Assembly (NCBI RefSeq): GCF_001426745.1
Contig: NZ_LMFI01000001.1
Span: 782,000 to 845,999 of the forward strand
DNA from: Nocardioides sp. Root140
Lineage (GTDB): Bacteria > Actinomycetota > Actinomycetes > Propionibacteriales > Nocardioidaceae
Reading direction: 5' to 3'
Length of the DNA stretch: 64,000 nt
The position numbers and the translations under genes were made by a program. Positions 27,250 through 34,817 of this stretch are shown here, piece by piece. The first letter of the stretch is position 1, and the number at the start of each line of letters is the position of its first letter. The notes beneath the pieces were generated by a model. That model was not told the DNA's origin. It saw only the letters and a program-made list of their open reading frames with translations, and did not search any database.

Positions 27250-27282
27250 AAGGGGTGCCCGGTGGAAGTCCGGACACCCCTT
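27250..27282 (-). terminator. Terminator of the sigma factor operon
   Basis: AAGGGGTGCCCGG (27250-27262) pairs with CCGGACACCCCTT (27270-27282), 12 of 13 pairs, loop 7 nt. It follows the membrane partner of the sigma factor; the L,D-transpeptidase begins just beyond it. Confidence 0.75.
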
Positions 27283-27315
27283 GTGACGCTCGATCAGGGC
27301 AAAAGGTTGCGTGGA

Positions 27316-28470
27316 TCAGTCGCCGATGTTCTCGCCGACCGGCAGCTCGACCTTCGAGAAGTCCAGGCCGGGCTGCACGACGTCGCAGGTGCGGGCGGCG
27401 GCGTCGCACCGCAGCAGGTCGGTCGGCATGGGCGGGGCCGCCTTTCCGGTGCCGTCGCCCTGCGGCAGCTCCTTGATCCCGAACGCCATGTAGGAGGAGT
27501 CGTCGATCCAGGCATAACCGGTGAAGAACGCGTAGTCGCCCTTGGCCGGCGGCGTGAGATCGGCGCCCGTGCCGACCTCGATGAGGGTGAAGTCGTCGGA
27601 GCTGTCCGCGCTGTTCTCGCTCATCACGAAGCGCTTGTCGGGGGAGAGGTCGCCACCGTCGACGGCCAGGGCCGGCTCACGCTCCGTCACCTCTTCGCTG
27701 GCAACGGTCGGACCACGCTCCGCCTCGGCGTCGAACGTGTGCAGCACCAGGCCCTGCTCGACGTCGTCGATCCGGTCCCTGATCCCCGGGTCGGCGAGAA
27801 GGGTCTCCGGGGTCCGCGTGCCGAGATCCAGGCGCACGAGGCCGTTGCTGTCTCGCAGGTAGGCGCCGTCGCCGTCCAGCGCGAACAGCTCGGCCTGGCT
27901 CCCGGAGTCCTCGCCAGCTGAATCAGGTGTCACACCGTCGCTGTACTCGACCTTCTCGTCGCCGGCCTGGTCCATGAAGCTGAACCGCGCCGGCTGCCCC
28001 GGTTGGCTTTCGATCCAGCCGGCCCATGAGCCGTCGGCGACGAGCTGCCGGCCGTATTCGGGGGTGCCCTCGCCGACCTGCTCGGTCCTGCCGTCCCGGG
28101 TGGACCAGACCTTGCCGTCCGGGTCGGTGCTCACGAACCCCGCCGTGGTCACGACGAACGAGTGGACCGGGTGTCCCACGTCGACGGTGGCGTCACCGAC
28201 GTGGATCACCGAGCCCTGCGCCCACGTGGATGGGGCAGACTCGGTGACCGCGACGTTGGTGTCCCGCGAGTCGTCCGGCGAGCCGCCGCCCAGGAGCTGC
28301 GGCACGCCGAGCCCCACCGCGAGCACGACGGCCACACCCGCGCCCGCCGCGCCGAAGCGACGACTCCGGAGACGCCGCCGACCGGCCCCGGTGATCGCGT
28401 CGATGTCGGGGGAGAAGGGCTCGAGCTCGTCGGCCTGTCGGGTCATCATGGTCTTCAGTTCTTCCGTCAT
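27316..28470 (-). CDS. Membrane protein coupled to ECF sigma factor (possible anti-sigma)
   Basis: A 384-residue protein: cytosolic N-terminus of about 38 residues, a transmembrane helix at about 39-60, and a long extracytoplasmic domain. The latter seems to be beta-propeller-like, with segments such as GAYLRDSNGLVRLDLG and DKRFVMSENSADSSDDF. The ATG overlaps the sigma factor stop (ATGA). Position and topology fit an anti-sigma factor or sensor, but the short N-terminus shows no zinc-binding ZAS motif. The longer frame to 28854 runs through the sigma gene and is rejected. Confidence 0.72.
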   Translation of the reverse strand: MTEELKTMMTRQADELEPFSPDIDAITGAGRRRLRSRRFGAAGAGVAVVLAVGLGVPQLLGGGSPDDSRDTNVAVTESAPSTWAQGSVIHVGDATVDVGHPVHSFVVTTAGFVSTDPDGKVWSTRDGRTEQVGEGTPEYGRQLVADGSWAGWIESQPGQPARFSFMDQAGDEKVEYSDGVTPDSAGEDSGSQAELFALDGDGAYLRDSNGLVRLDLGTRTPETLLADPGIRDRIDDVEQGLVLHTFDAEAERGPTVASEEVTEREPALAVDGGDLSPDKRFVMSENSADSSDDFTLIEVGTGADLTPPAKGDYAFFTGYAWIDDSSYMAFGIKELPQGDGTGKAAPPMPTDLLRCDAAARTCDVVQPGLDFSKVELPVGENIGD

Positions 28471-28994
28471 CGGGTCATCACCGCTTCCTCGGGCGACACC
28501 AGCTCGATGTCGTTGCCCAGTCGTTCCCGTAGCTTGCGGAGCCCGGCGGACACCTGGCTCTTGACCGTGCCGATCGCACACGACATCGCCTCGGCGGTCT
28601 GTGCCTCGGTGAGGTCCTCGTAGTAGCGCAGCACGAGTGCGGCGCGTTGCCGTGGCGGCAAGGCCTGCACCTCCTGCCAGATCGCCAACCGGTCGGTGAT
28701 CGCGTGGGAGTCGCCGTCGTCGCGCCGGTCGTGCAACACGTCGGTGGGTCTCTCGTTGTTCCAGCCCTTGCGCCGGAACCAGGTGATCGCCGTGGTGGTG
28801 ATCGCCTTGCGGGTGTACGCCTCGGCACGCGACGTGTCGCGCAGGCGCGGCCACGCGACGTACGTCTTGGTGAGCGCCTCCTGAACCAGGTCCTGGGCCA
28901 GCTGGGAGTCACCGACCATCAGGTAGGCCGCCCGGTGGAGGGCCGCGCCGCGCGACTGCGCGAACTCGGCGAACGCCTTGTCTCGCTTGCTCAC
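28467..28994 (-). CDS. SigE-family ECF RNA polymerase sigma factor
   Basis: A 175-residue ECF sigma factor with region 2 (LHRAAYLMVGDSQLAQDLVQ, about residues 17-75) and region 4 (LPPRQRAALVLRYYEDLTEA then AEAMSCAIGTVKSQ, about 115-165). It lacks the C-terminal extensions of larger sigma types. GTG 28994 follows AAAGGA with good spacing; a longer frame to 29039 has no site. Likely autoregulated through the promoter at 29047-29074. Its regulon is not visible here, though a cell-envelope role is common in this group. Confidence 0.9.
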   Translation of the reverse strand: MSKRDKAFAEFAQSRGAALHRAAYLMVGDSQLAQDLVQEALTKTYVAWPRLRDTSRAEAYTRKAITTTAITWFRRKGWNNERPTDVLHDRRDDGDSHAITDRLAIWQEVQALPPRQRAALVLRYYEDLTEAQTAEAMSCAIGTVKSQVSAGLRKLRERLGNDIELVSPEEAVMTR

Positions 28995-29046
28995 GAGGGT
29001 CCTTTCGTCATGTGCCGGCCCGGTGCTGGTGTCCGGCACACCCTTA

Positions 29047-29074
29047 CAGACGAGGCGGGCCGCGAGAATGGTTC
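29047..29074 (-). promoter_or_regulatory. Likely ECF-type autoregulated promoter
   Basis: On the minus strand GAACC (29074-29070) and CGTCTG (29052-29047) are 17 nt apart, the spacing and sequence type of ECF sigma promoters. It would give a leader of about 45 nt ahead of the sigma gene. The rest of the 28995-29216 divergent gap holds the -10 box for the PAC2 gene and nothing else I can identify. Confidence 0.45.
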
Positions 29075-29178
29075 GGCACGCTTCTCGTCAGATTCGGCGA
29101 CCGGACTCGTGGCGTGACGTGTGGCACTGGGCACGTGCGGATCGGGGAACACATGACCCGCATGAGAGGTTGCGGCAC

Positions 29179-29184
29179 TAGGCT
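29179..29184 (+). promoter_or_regulatory. -10 box for PAC2 gene
   Basis: TAGGCT would start transcription near 29190, giving a short leader with GGGAAGGA as ribosome site before GTG 29217. This argues against the GTG at 29187 as start. Confidence 0.45.
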
Positions 29185-29216
29185 CCGTGAAGACCGCTGA
29201 TGTGGGAAGGAAAACC

Positions 29217-30128
29217 GTGAATTTCGTACACGTTGTGGACGAGGTGCCCGATCTCGAACCCGGCGTCCGCCTGCCCATGCTGCTGGCCCTCCACGGATTC
29301 CTCGACGCCGGCAACGGAAGTGTGGTCGCCTCCGACCACCTGGGCAGCCACTCGTCCGGCCCTGTGGTGGCGACGTTCGACGTGGACGTGTTCCACGACT
29401 ACCGGGCCCGCCGTCCGGCGGTCACGTTCGTGCGCGACCACTACGAGGACTACGACGCCCCGCGGCTGGTGGTCCGGCTGATGCGCGACGCCGTCGACCA
29501 GCCCTACCTGCTGCTCAGCGGTCCCGAGCCCGACACCCGGTGGGAGGGGTTCGCCGAGGCGGTGCGTGTGGTGGTCGAGCGGTTCGACGTCGACCTGGTC
29601 GTCGCGATGGGGTCGGTGCCGATGGCCGCGCCGCACTCGCGCCCGCTCGCGATCACCCAGCACGCCAACCGCACCGAGCTGATGATGCGGCGCAACCCGT
29701 GGCTCGGCGAGATCCGGGTCCCGGCCTCGGCCCAGGCGCTGCTGGAGCTGCGCCTCGCAGAGCACGGCCACGACATGACCGGGTACGTCGCGCACGTGCC
29801 GCACTACCTCGCGCAGTTCGACTACCCGTTGGCCGCCCAGCGGCTCCTGGAAGGCGTGGAGGAGTCGACGGGCCTCTCCTTCGACCTTGACGCGCTCAAG
29901 GTGGCGGCCGAGGAGAAGGCCAGTGAGATCACGACCTACCTCGAGGAGAACCCCGAGGTGGCGGAGATCGTGGCCGGCCTGGAGCAGCAGTACGACGCGT
30001 TCGCTCGTTCCGAGGAGGCCGGGCAGAGCCTGCTGGCCGAGGACGGAGAGCTCCCGAGCGGAGACGAGATCGGCGCGCAGTTCGAACAGTTCCTCGCGGG
30101 CCTCGAGGGCCCCGAACCCACCAACTGA
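29217..30128 (+). CDS. PAC2 family protein
   Basis: A 303-residue protein of the PAC2 (proteasome assembly chaperone-like) fold. LPMLLALHGFLDAGNGS, VVATFDVDVFHDYRARRP and VVAMGSVPMAAPHSRPL are characteristic. Actinobacteria often carry several PAC2 proteins; the role is unproven. A helical acidic tail (about 225-303) follows. GTG 29217 has an upstream GGGAAGGA. The TesB thioesterase starts 13 nt after its stop. Confidence 0.87.
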   Translation: MNFVHVVDEVPDLEPGVRLPMLLALHGFLDAGNGSVVASDHLGSHSSGPVVATFDVDVFHDYRARRPAVTFVRDHYEDYDAPRLVVRLMRDAVDQPYLLLSGPEPDTRWEGFAEAVRVVVERFDVDLVVAMGSVPMAAPHSRPLAITQHANRTELMMRRNPWLGEIRVPASAQALLELRLAEHGHDMTGYVAHVPHYLAQFDYPLAAQRLLEGVEESTGLSFDLDALKVAAEEKASEITTYLEENPEVAEIVAGLEQQYDAFARSEEAGQSLLAEDGELPSGDEIGAQFEQFLAGLEGPEPTN

Positions 30129-30141
30129 CCCAGGAGCGCCG

Positions 30142-31011
30142 GTGCCCAGATCCGCGGAGGAGCTCAGTGAGCTCCTCGACATCGAGACCATCGACGTCAA
30201 CCTGTTCCGCGGGCGTCAGCCCGAGACCGAGCTGCAGCGTGTCTTCGGCGGCCAGGTTGCGGCCCAGGCGTTGATCGCCGGTGCCCGCACCGTGCCGGAG
30301 GGCTTCAGCGCCCACTCGCTGCACTCCTACTTCCTGCGCCCCGGCGACACCGCCGTTCCGATCGTCTATGACGTCGAGAACCTCCGCGATGGCCGTTCGT
30401 TCGCCACGCGACGTGTGGTCGGTCGCCAGCACGGGCGCCCGATCTACCTCATGTCGGTCAATTTCCAGGTCGAGGAGGAGGGGCTCGAGCACCAGGACGC
30501 CATGCCCGACGTGCCTGGTCCCGAACACGGCCGCCGACTGGCAGAGATGTTCACGACGCAGGGGGTCGGCCACCGCGAGGAGTGGGAGCGCGAGTGGGCT
30601 GCCATCGACGTGCGCTACATCGGCAACACCAGGGTCGGCGGAGTCGTCGACGACGCCAGCCGGCCGGCGCGCGCGCAGCTGTGGGTCCGCATCGGGGGAG
30701 AACTCTCCGACGACCCGCTCGTGCACCGGGCCGCGTTCACCTACGCCAGCGACATGACCCTGATCGGGGCGGCCCTGATCCCGCACGACAAGTACGTCAG
30801 CTCGCCGGGCATGCAGATCGCCTCCCTCGACCACACGATCTGGTTCCACCGGCCGTTCCGGGCTGACGAGTGGTGGCTCTACGACCAGCACTCGCCGTCG
30901 GCCTCGGGAGGCCGCGGGCTGGCACTGGCCCGGGTGTTCACCGAGTCCGGTGAGCTGGTGGCGACGGTCGCCCAGGAGGGCCTGATCCGCTACCGCGGCG
31001 AGCCCCAATAG
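30142..31011 (+). CDS. Acyl-CoA thioesterase II (TesB family)
   Basis: A 289-residue double-hotdog thioesterase that hydrolyses acyl-CoA to free acid and CoA. LFRGRQPETELQRVFGGQVA, HSLHSYFLRPGDTAVPIVYD and the C-terminal SLDHTIWFHRPFRADEW are TesB hallmarks; FGGQVAAQAL and DHT sites fit the catalytic Asp/Thr/Gln set. GTG 30142 has AGGAG 6 nt upstream. It lies in one unit with the PAC2 gene. Confidence 0.92.
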   Translation: MPRSAEELSELLDIETIDVNLFRGRQPETELQRVFGGQVAAQALIAGARTVPEGFSAHSLHSYFLRPGDTAVPIVYDVENLRDGRSFATRRVVGRQHGRPIYLMSVNFQVEEEGLEHQDAMPDVPGPEHGRRLAEMFTTQGVGHREEWEREWAAIDVRYIGNTRVGGVVDDASRPARAQLWVRIGGELSDDPLVHRAAFTYASDMTLIGAALIPHDKYVSSPGMQIASLDHTIWFHRPFRADEWWLYDQHSPSASGGRGLALARVFTESGELVATVAQEGLIRYRGEPQ

Positions 31012-31071
31012 CATTACAACGATGTAGTTCGAGACAGACACGCCGTACGCCGGTTATCTTTGAGCGCTCCT

Positions 31072-31120
31072 GTGGCTGGGGACACCTGATGTTGCTCTTG
31101 TGATCTCTGTGACCAGCCAC
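31072..31120 (+). promoter_or_regulatory. Stem-loop in leader of M23 peptidase gene
   Basis: GTGGCTGG (31072-31079) pairs with CCAGCCAC (31113-31120) around a 33-nt loop, starting 74 nt before the peptidase ATG. A TATCTT at 31055-31060 could be the -10 box. Actinobacterial peptidase genes of this type often carry c-di-AMP (ydaO) riboswitches, but this leader is too short and lacks the conserved GGGG-AAC core, so I call it only a structured leader. Confidence 0.35.
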
Positions 31121-31145
31121 GCTCACTTCGCGGAAGGTCACCGAA

Positions 31146-32372
31146 ATGCATCTGCCCGGGATGGCGACGGCTGTCAGGACGACGGCGGTCGGTGGCCTGT
31201 TCGCCGCGGCCCTGGTGATGGTGCCCGGTGGCGCGACCTCCGCCGTGGCCGCCACCGACTACGAGATGCCCTTCCCGTGCGGTCAGGTGTGGAAGGGCAC
31301 CACGCGTGCCAACCACAGCCCCAGCAGCAAGGCCATCGACTGGAACCGGGTCGACGACGTCGGGGATCCCGTGGTGGCGAGTGCCCCGGGCGTGGTCACG
31401 ACCGCCGACACGGTCGACAACAGCGGCTACGGCCGTTATGTCGTCATCGACCACGGCAACGGCACGGACTCGCTCTACGCGCACATGCAGACCGTCGCGG
31501 TGAAGGTCGGCCAGCGGGTCGACCAGGGCATGCAGATCGGCACCGTCGGCTCGACGGGCAACTCCACCGGACCCCACCTGCACTTCGAGGAGCGCACGTC
31601 GCGCACCGTCGTGGCGCCGTACCTGCACGGCGTCAAGTTCGTGTTCGGGAGCTCCCCGACCTCGGCGAACTGTGTCGACGTCCCGGTGGCCGCGAAGTGG
31701 CTGAGCCGGCGTACGGCGGCCCTGAGTGTCTACCGCCGCAACACCGTCGCCGAGTACCGCATCCGCAGGCCCGACGGAAGCACGCTGGTCAAGCGACTCG
31801 GCACCTCCACCGACGAGCCCGTGGTCGGCGACTGGGAGGGCAACGGCGTCGCGAACCCGGGCGTGTGGTCGCCCGCGACGCGCACCTTCAGCCTCCAGAT
31901 CGGCACCAGGCGCACCTCGATCGTCTACGGCGCGACCACGGACAAGCCGGTCGCCGGCGACTGGGACGGCGACGGAGCCTGGGAGGTCGGCCTGCGCCGA
32001 CCGTCGACCTCGACGTTCCTCATGCGCTCCGCGACGGGCGTGACCAGGAGTGTGCGCCTGGGCGACGCGAACGACCTGCCGGTGATCGGCGACTGGGACG
32101 GTGACGGCGCGAGCGACCTCGGCGTCTACGACCAGACCACGTCCACGTTCACGTTGCGCAAGGTCGACGAGGAGGGCACGGTCTGGCTCGGGACGATCCG
32201 GTTCGGTTCGCCCGGAGACCTGCCGGTGGCGGGGGACTGGGACGGCGACGGTCGCACGGACCTGGGCGTCTGGACGCCGACCACCGCGACCTTCACCCAA
32301 CGCTTCGCCACCAGCGCCACGACGGCGAAGGCGCGTTCACTGACCACGGTGCGGTTCGGCAACCGACGCTGA
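31146..32372 (+). CDS. Secreted M23 peptidase with FG-GAP/VCBS-like repeats
   Basis: A 408-residue secreted protein. Signal peptide (about 1-36), M23/LytM zinc domain (about 40-165) with His57 and Asp65 of NHSPSSKAIDW, His113 in SLYAHM and HLH at 144-146, so it should cut peptidoglycan peptides. After it come five or so repeats around GDWDGDG..DLGV (about 200-390), Ca2+-binding FG-GAP/VCBS-like blades that may bind wall sugars. Likely a cell-wall remodelling enzyme. ATG 31146. Confidence 0.9.
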   Translation: MHLPGMATAVRTTAVGGLFAAALVMVPGGATSAVAATDYEMPFPCGQVWKGTTRANHSPSSKAIDWNRVDDVGDPVVASAPGVVTTADTVDNSGYGRYVVIDHGNGTDSLYAHMQTVAVKVGQRVDQGMQIGTVGSTGNSTGPHLHFEERTSRTVVAPYLHGVKFVFGSSPTSANCVDVPVAAKWLSRRTAALSVYRRNTVAEYRIRRPDGSTLVKRLGTSTDEPVVGDWEGNGVANPGVWSPATRTFSLQIGTRRTSIVYGATTDKPVAGDWDGDGAWEVGLRRPSTSTFLMRSATGVTRSVRLGDANDLPVIGDWDGDGASDLGVYDQTTSTFTLRKVDEEGTVWLGTIRFGSPGDLPVAGDWDGDGRTDLGVWTPTTATFTQRFATSATTAKARSLTTVRFGNRR

Positions 32373-32380
32373 GCAACGCA

Positions 32381-32417
32381 AGAGGGGACGGAGCCGCCAT
32401 GCGGTTCCGTCCCCTCT
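32381..32417. terminator. Strong bidirectional terminator (17-bp stem)
   Basis: The arms 32381-32397 (starting AGAGGGGACGG) and 32401-32417 (ending CCGTCCCCTCT) pair over 17 bp with one G-U pair and a 3-nt loop. It separates the convergent M23 and MaoC genes. Confidence 0.9.
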
Positions 32418-32426
32418 CCTCGTGCT

Positions 32427-33308
32427 TCAGAGTGCGGTGGTGCGCCCCAGGAGGTGGGGCGCGCCGGACTTGGCGCTGTTGACCGCGAAGTCGAGCCCGT
32501 GATCGTTGGGCCGGGCGCCGAAGGTCACGGTGCCGGGCAGGAAGATCGGCTTCTTGAAGCCGACCTCGATCTGCACGGCCGACGGCAGCTTGTTCTCGAT
32601 CGCGGCGATCGCCCGCGCCTTGGTCCACATGCCGTGGGCGATGTGCCGCGGGAAGCCGAAGGCCTTGGCGGTCAGCGGGTAGAGGTGGATCGGGTTGCTG
32701 TCACCCGACACCGCGGCGTAGCGGCGGCCCAGGTCGCCGCCGAGCCGCCAGGTGGCCGCACCGCCGGTGACCGGGGCGAACTCCGTGCCCCTCTCGCCGT
32801 TCTCCTTGTCGCCCTTGCCGATGCGGAGGTACGTCGAGGTGCTCTCCCACACGGTCTCGCCGTCGGCCTCGACGGTGACGTTCATGTCGAAGACCCGGCC
32901 CTTGCTGTGGGTGCGGAGGTTCTCGGCCTTCGCCACCGCCGACACGGTCTCGCCGATGGCCACCGGCCGGTGGGAGAGGATGCGGTTCTCGAGGTGCACG
33001 GTGCCGATCGCGGGGAACGGGAACGCCTGGTCGGTCATGATCGCCATGTGCAGCGGGAACGCGACCATGTGCAGGTAGGGCACCGGCACGGTGTCCTTGG
33101 TGGGGAAGCCACAGACCGCTGCGTACGCCGAGACCTGGTCGCGCTCGATCAGCACGTCCTCGCGGCGTACGGCGAGATCGGGCAGGTCGCGCCCGGTCTT
33201 CTTGACGCCGGGGAGCTGGTTGACCACGGGCAGGGTCGGCAGCGCCGCCTTGAGCAGGCCGGCCACGCCGCCGCCTGAGCCGCTGAGCGTGCGCACTTCG
33301 GTGGCCAT
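32427..33308 (-). CDS. MaoC-family 3-hydroxyacyl dehydratase (HtdX-like)
   Basis: A 293-residue double-hotdog (R)-hydratase. The C-terminal half has the hydratase 2 motif: Asp and His in YAAVSGDSNPIHLYPLTAKA and FGFPRHIAHGMW. The N-terminal half lacks it, as in HtdX/HTD2-type proteins. It dehydrates 3-hydroxyacyl-CoA or -ACP. The order maoC-fabG-(divergent) fadA matches M. tuberculosis Rv0241c-Rv0242c-Rv0243. ATG 33308 lies 1 nt after the FabG stop. Confidence 0.88.
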   Translation of the reverse strand: MATEVRTLSGSGGGVAGLLKAALPTLPVVNQLPGVKKTGRDLPDLAVRREDVLIERDQVSAYAAVCGFPTKDTVPVPYLHMVAFPLHMAIMTDQAFPFPAIGTVHLENRILSHRPVAIGETVSAVAKAENLRTHSKGRVFDMNVTVEADGETVWESTSTYLRIGKGDKENGERGTEFAPVTGGAATWRLGGDLGRRYAAVSGDSNPIHLYPLTAKAFGFPRHIAHGMWTKARAIAAIENKLPSAVQIEVGFKKPIFLPGTVTFGARPNDHGLDFAVNSAKSGAPHLLGRTTAL

Positions 33309-33309
33309 G

Positions 33310-34638
33310 TCAGGCACCGAGCATCATCTGGCCGCAGACCCGGACCACGTTGCCGTTGACGGCGGTGGAGGCGGGGTTGGCGTACCAGGCGATGGTCTCG
33401 GCCACGTCGACCGGCAGGCCGCCCTGGCTCATGGCGTTGAGCCGCTGGCCCACCTCGCGGGTGGCGAAGGGCACCGCCGCGGTCATCGCGGTGATGATGA
33501 AGCCCGGAGCCACCGCGTTGATGGTGATGCCGTCCTTGAGCTCACCGGCGAGGGAGTCCACGAAGCCGATCACGCCGGCCTTGGAGGCGGCGTAGTTGGT
33601 CTGGCCCACGTTGCCGGCGATGCCGGCGATCGACGCGACGCCGATGATGCGGCCGTTCTTGTTGATCGCGCCGGCCTCGAGCAGGGCGCGGGTGATCAGC
33701 TCGGGAGCAGTCAGGTTCACCGCGATGACCGACGACCAGCGGTCCTCGGCCATGTTCGCGAGCTTCTTGTCGCGGGTGATGCCGGCGTTGTGCACGACGA
33801 CGTCGACGCCGCCGTGGTTCTCCTTCACGTAGTGCGCGATGCGCTGCGGCGCGTCGGTGTGCGTGATGTCGAGGGTCAGGCTGTCGCCGTTGAGCTCCTT
33901 CATCACGGCCTGCAGCTCGCTGGCCGCCTGGGGAACGTCGATGCCGAGCACGGTGGCGCCGTCGCGGTGCAGCACGCGGGCGATCTGCTCGCCGATGCCG
34001 CGGCTGGCGCCGGTGACGATCGCGATCTTGCCGGCCAGCGGGCGCTCCCAGTCGCTGATGGCGACGGCCTTCTTCTCACCCTGCGTGCCGATGCGCACGA
34101 CCTGGCCCGAGACGTACGCCGACTTGGGGGAGAGCAGGAACGCCAGGGTGGAGTCGATGGCCTTCTCGGCGCCCGGGGCGACGTAGACCAGCTGGGCGGT
34201 CGAGCCCTTGCCGGCCTCCTTGCCGAGCGAGCGGGTGAAGCCCTCGAGGGCGCGCTGGGCGACCTTCTCCCCACCCTCGACCAGCTCGGGGGCGGTGCCG
34301 AGGACGACCAGGCGGGCGCACGGCGCGAGGCTGCGCATCAGGGGCGTGAAGAACTGCTGCAGTGCGATCAGGTCGGCCGAGGACTTCAGGCCGGTGGCGT
34401 CGAAGACCAGGCCCTTGTACTTCTGGCCGTCGGCCGACTCCGCGGTGTTCGAGATGCCGAGGCGGTCGAGCGCCTCGGTCAGCGCCAGCCGGCCGGCGCC
34501 GCCGACGACGACGGTGCCGTCGACCAGGGGAGCACCCTCGGTCCAGCGGTCGAGCTCGACCGGGTTGGGCAGGCCGAGGTTCTTGACCAGCAGCTTCCCG
34601 ATGGCGGACTTGGTGAAGGACTGGTAGCGGTCGCTCAT
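33310..34638 (-). CDS. fabG4: High-molecular-weight 3-oxoacyl-(ACP/CoA) reductase
   Basis: A 442-residue two-domain reductase like mycobacterial FabG4 (about 450 residues). Residues about 1-210 form a flavodoxin-like domain without a catalytic set; residues about 210-442 are the SDR reductase domain with IVTGASRGIGEQIA, VVHNAGI (NAG motif), the serine strand VASIAGIAG and YAASKAG (Tyr/Lys). It reduces 3-oxoacyl-CoA or -ACP with NAD(P)H. Forms an operon with the hydratase. ATG 34638. Symbol given by similarity to FabG4. Confidence 0.88.
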   Translation of the reverse strand: MSDRYQSFTKSAIGKLLVKNLGLPNPVELDRWTEGAPLVDGTVVVGGAGRLALTEALDRLGISNTAESADGQKYKGLVFDATGLKSSADLIALQQFFTPLMRSLAPCARLVVLGTAPELVEGGEKVAQRALEGFTRSLGKEAGKGSTAQLVYVAPGAEKAIDSTLAFLLSPKSAYVSGQVVRIGTQGEKKAVAISDWERPLAGKIAIVTGASRGIGEQIARVLHRDGATVLGIDVPQAASELQAVMKELNGDSLTLDITHTDAPQRIAHYVKENHGGVDVVVHNAGITRDKKLANMAEDRWSSVIAVNLTAPELITRALLEAGAINKNGRIIGVASIAGIAGNVGQTNYAASKAGVIGFVDSLAGELKDGITINAVAPGFIITAMTAAVPFATREVGQRLNAMSQGGLPVDVAETIAWYANPASTAVNGNVVRVCGQMMLGA

Positions 34639-34697
34639 GGGTGGTGTTGTCCTTGTCGACGTTGGGGTCGGGGCGGCCCGCGGAAGGGCCTGATGTC

Positions 34698-34723
34698 ATT
34701 CTATGTAACTAGAGGTGTAACTC
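34698..34723. promoter_or_regulatory. fabG/fadA divergent promoter with GTAACT operator-like repeats
   Basis: On the minus strand TAGAAT (34703-34698) is a near-consensus -10 box for fabG4. Next to it, TGTAACT occurs at 34704-34710 and 34716-34722. The 11-mer AGGTGTAACTC (34713-34723) is also found in the TetR promoter at 36949-36959, so it may be this TetR's operator. The 34639-34817 gap has no gene. Confidence 0.45.
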
Positions 34724-34817
34724 GGAGTCCACTTTTCGTGATCTCCGACTCAATGCTTTCCCTCCGGAGCCGGCAAAGGCAAGGATGAAGGCACCCGAAC
34801 CAAACCAGGAGAGACAC

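Noticed and set aside
28471..28854. N-terminal extension of the sigma partner reaching 28854
   Set aside because: It runs through the sigma factor gene in another frame and is Arg/His/Pro-rich; ATG 28470 with a 4-nt overlap is the better start.
29187..29216. GTG 29187 as start of the PAC2 gene
   Set aside because: It lies only 2 nt after the TAGGCT box and has no ribosome site; GTG 29217 follows GGGAAGGA and gives the usual N-terminus.
31012..31145. c-di-AMP (ydaO) riboswitch before the M23 peptidase
   Set aside because: The region is short for that class and I do not find its conserved core; only one stem-loop can be supported.
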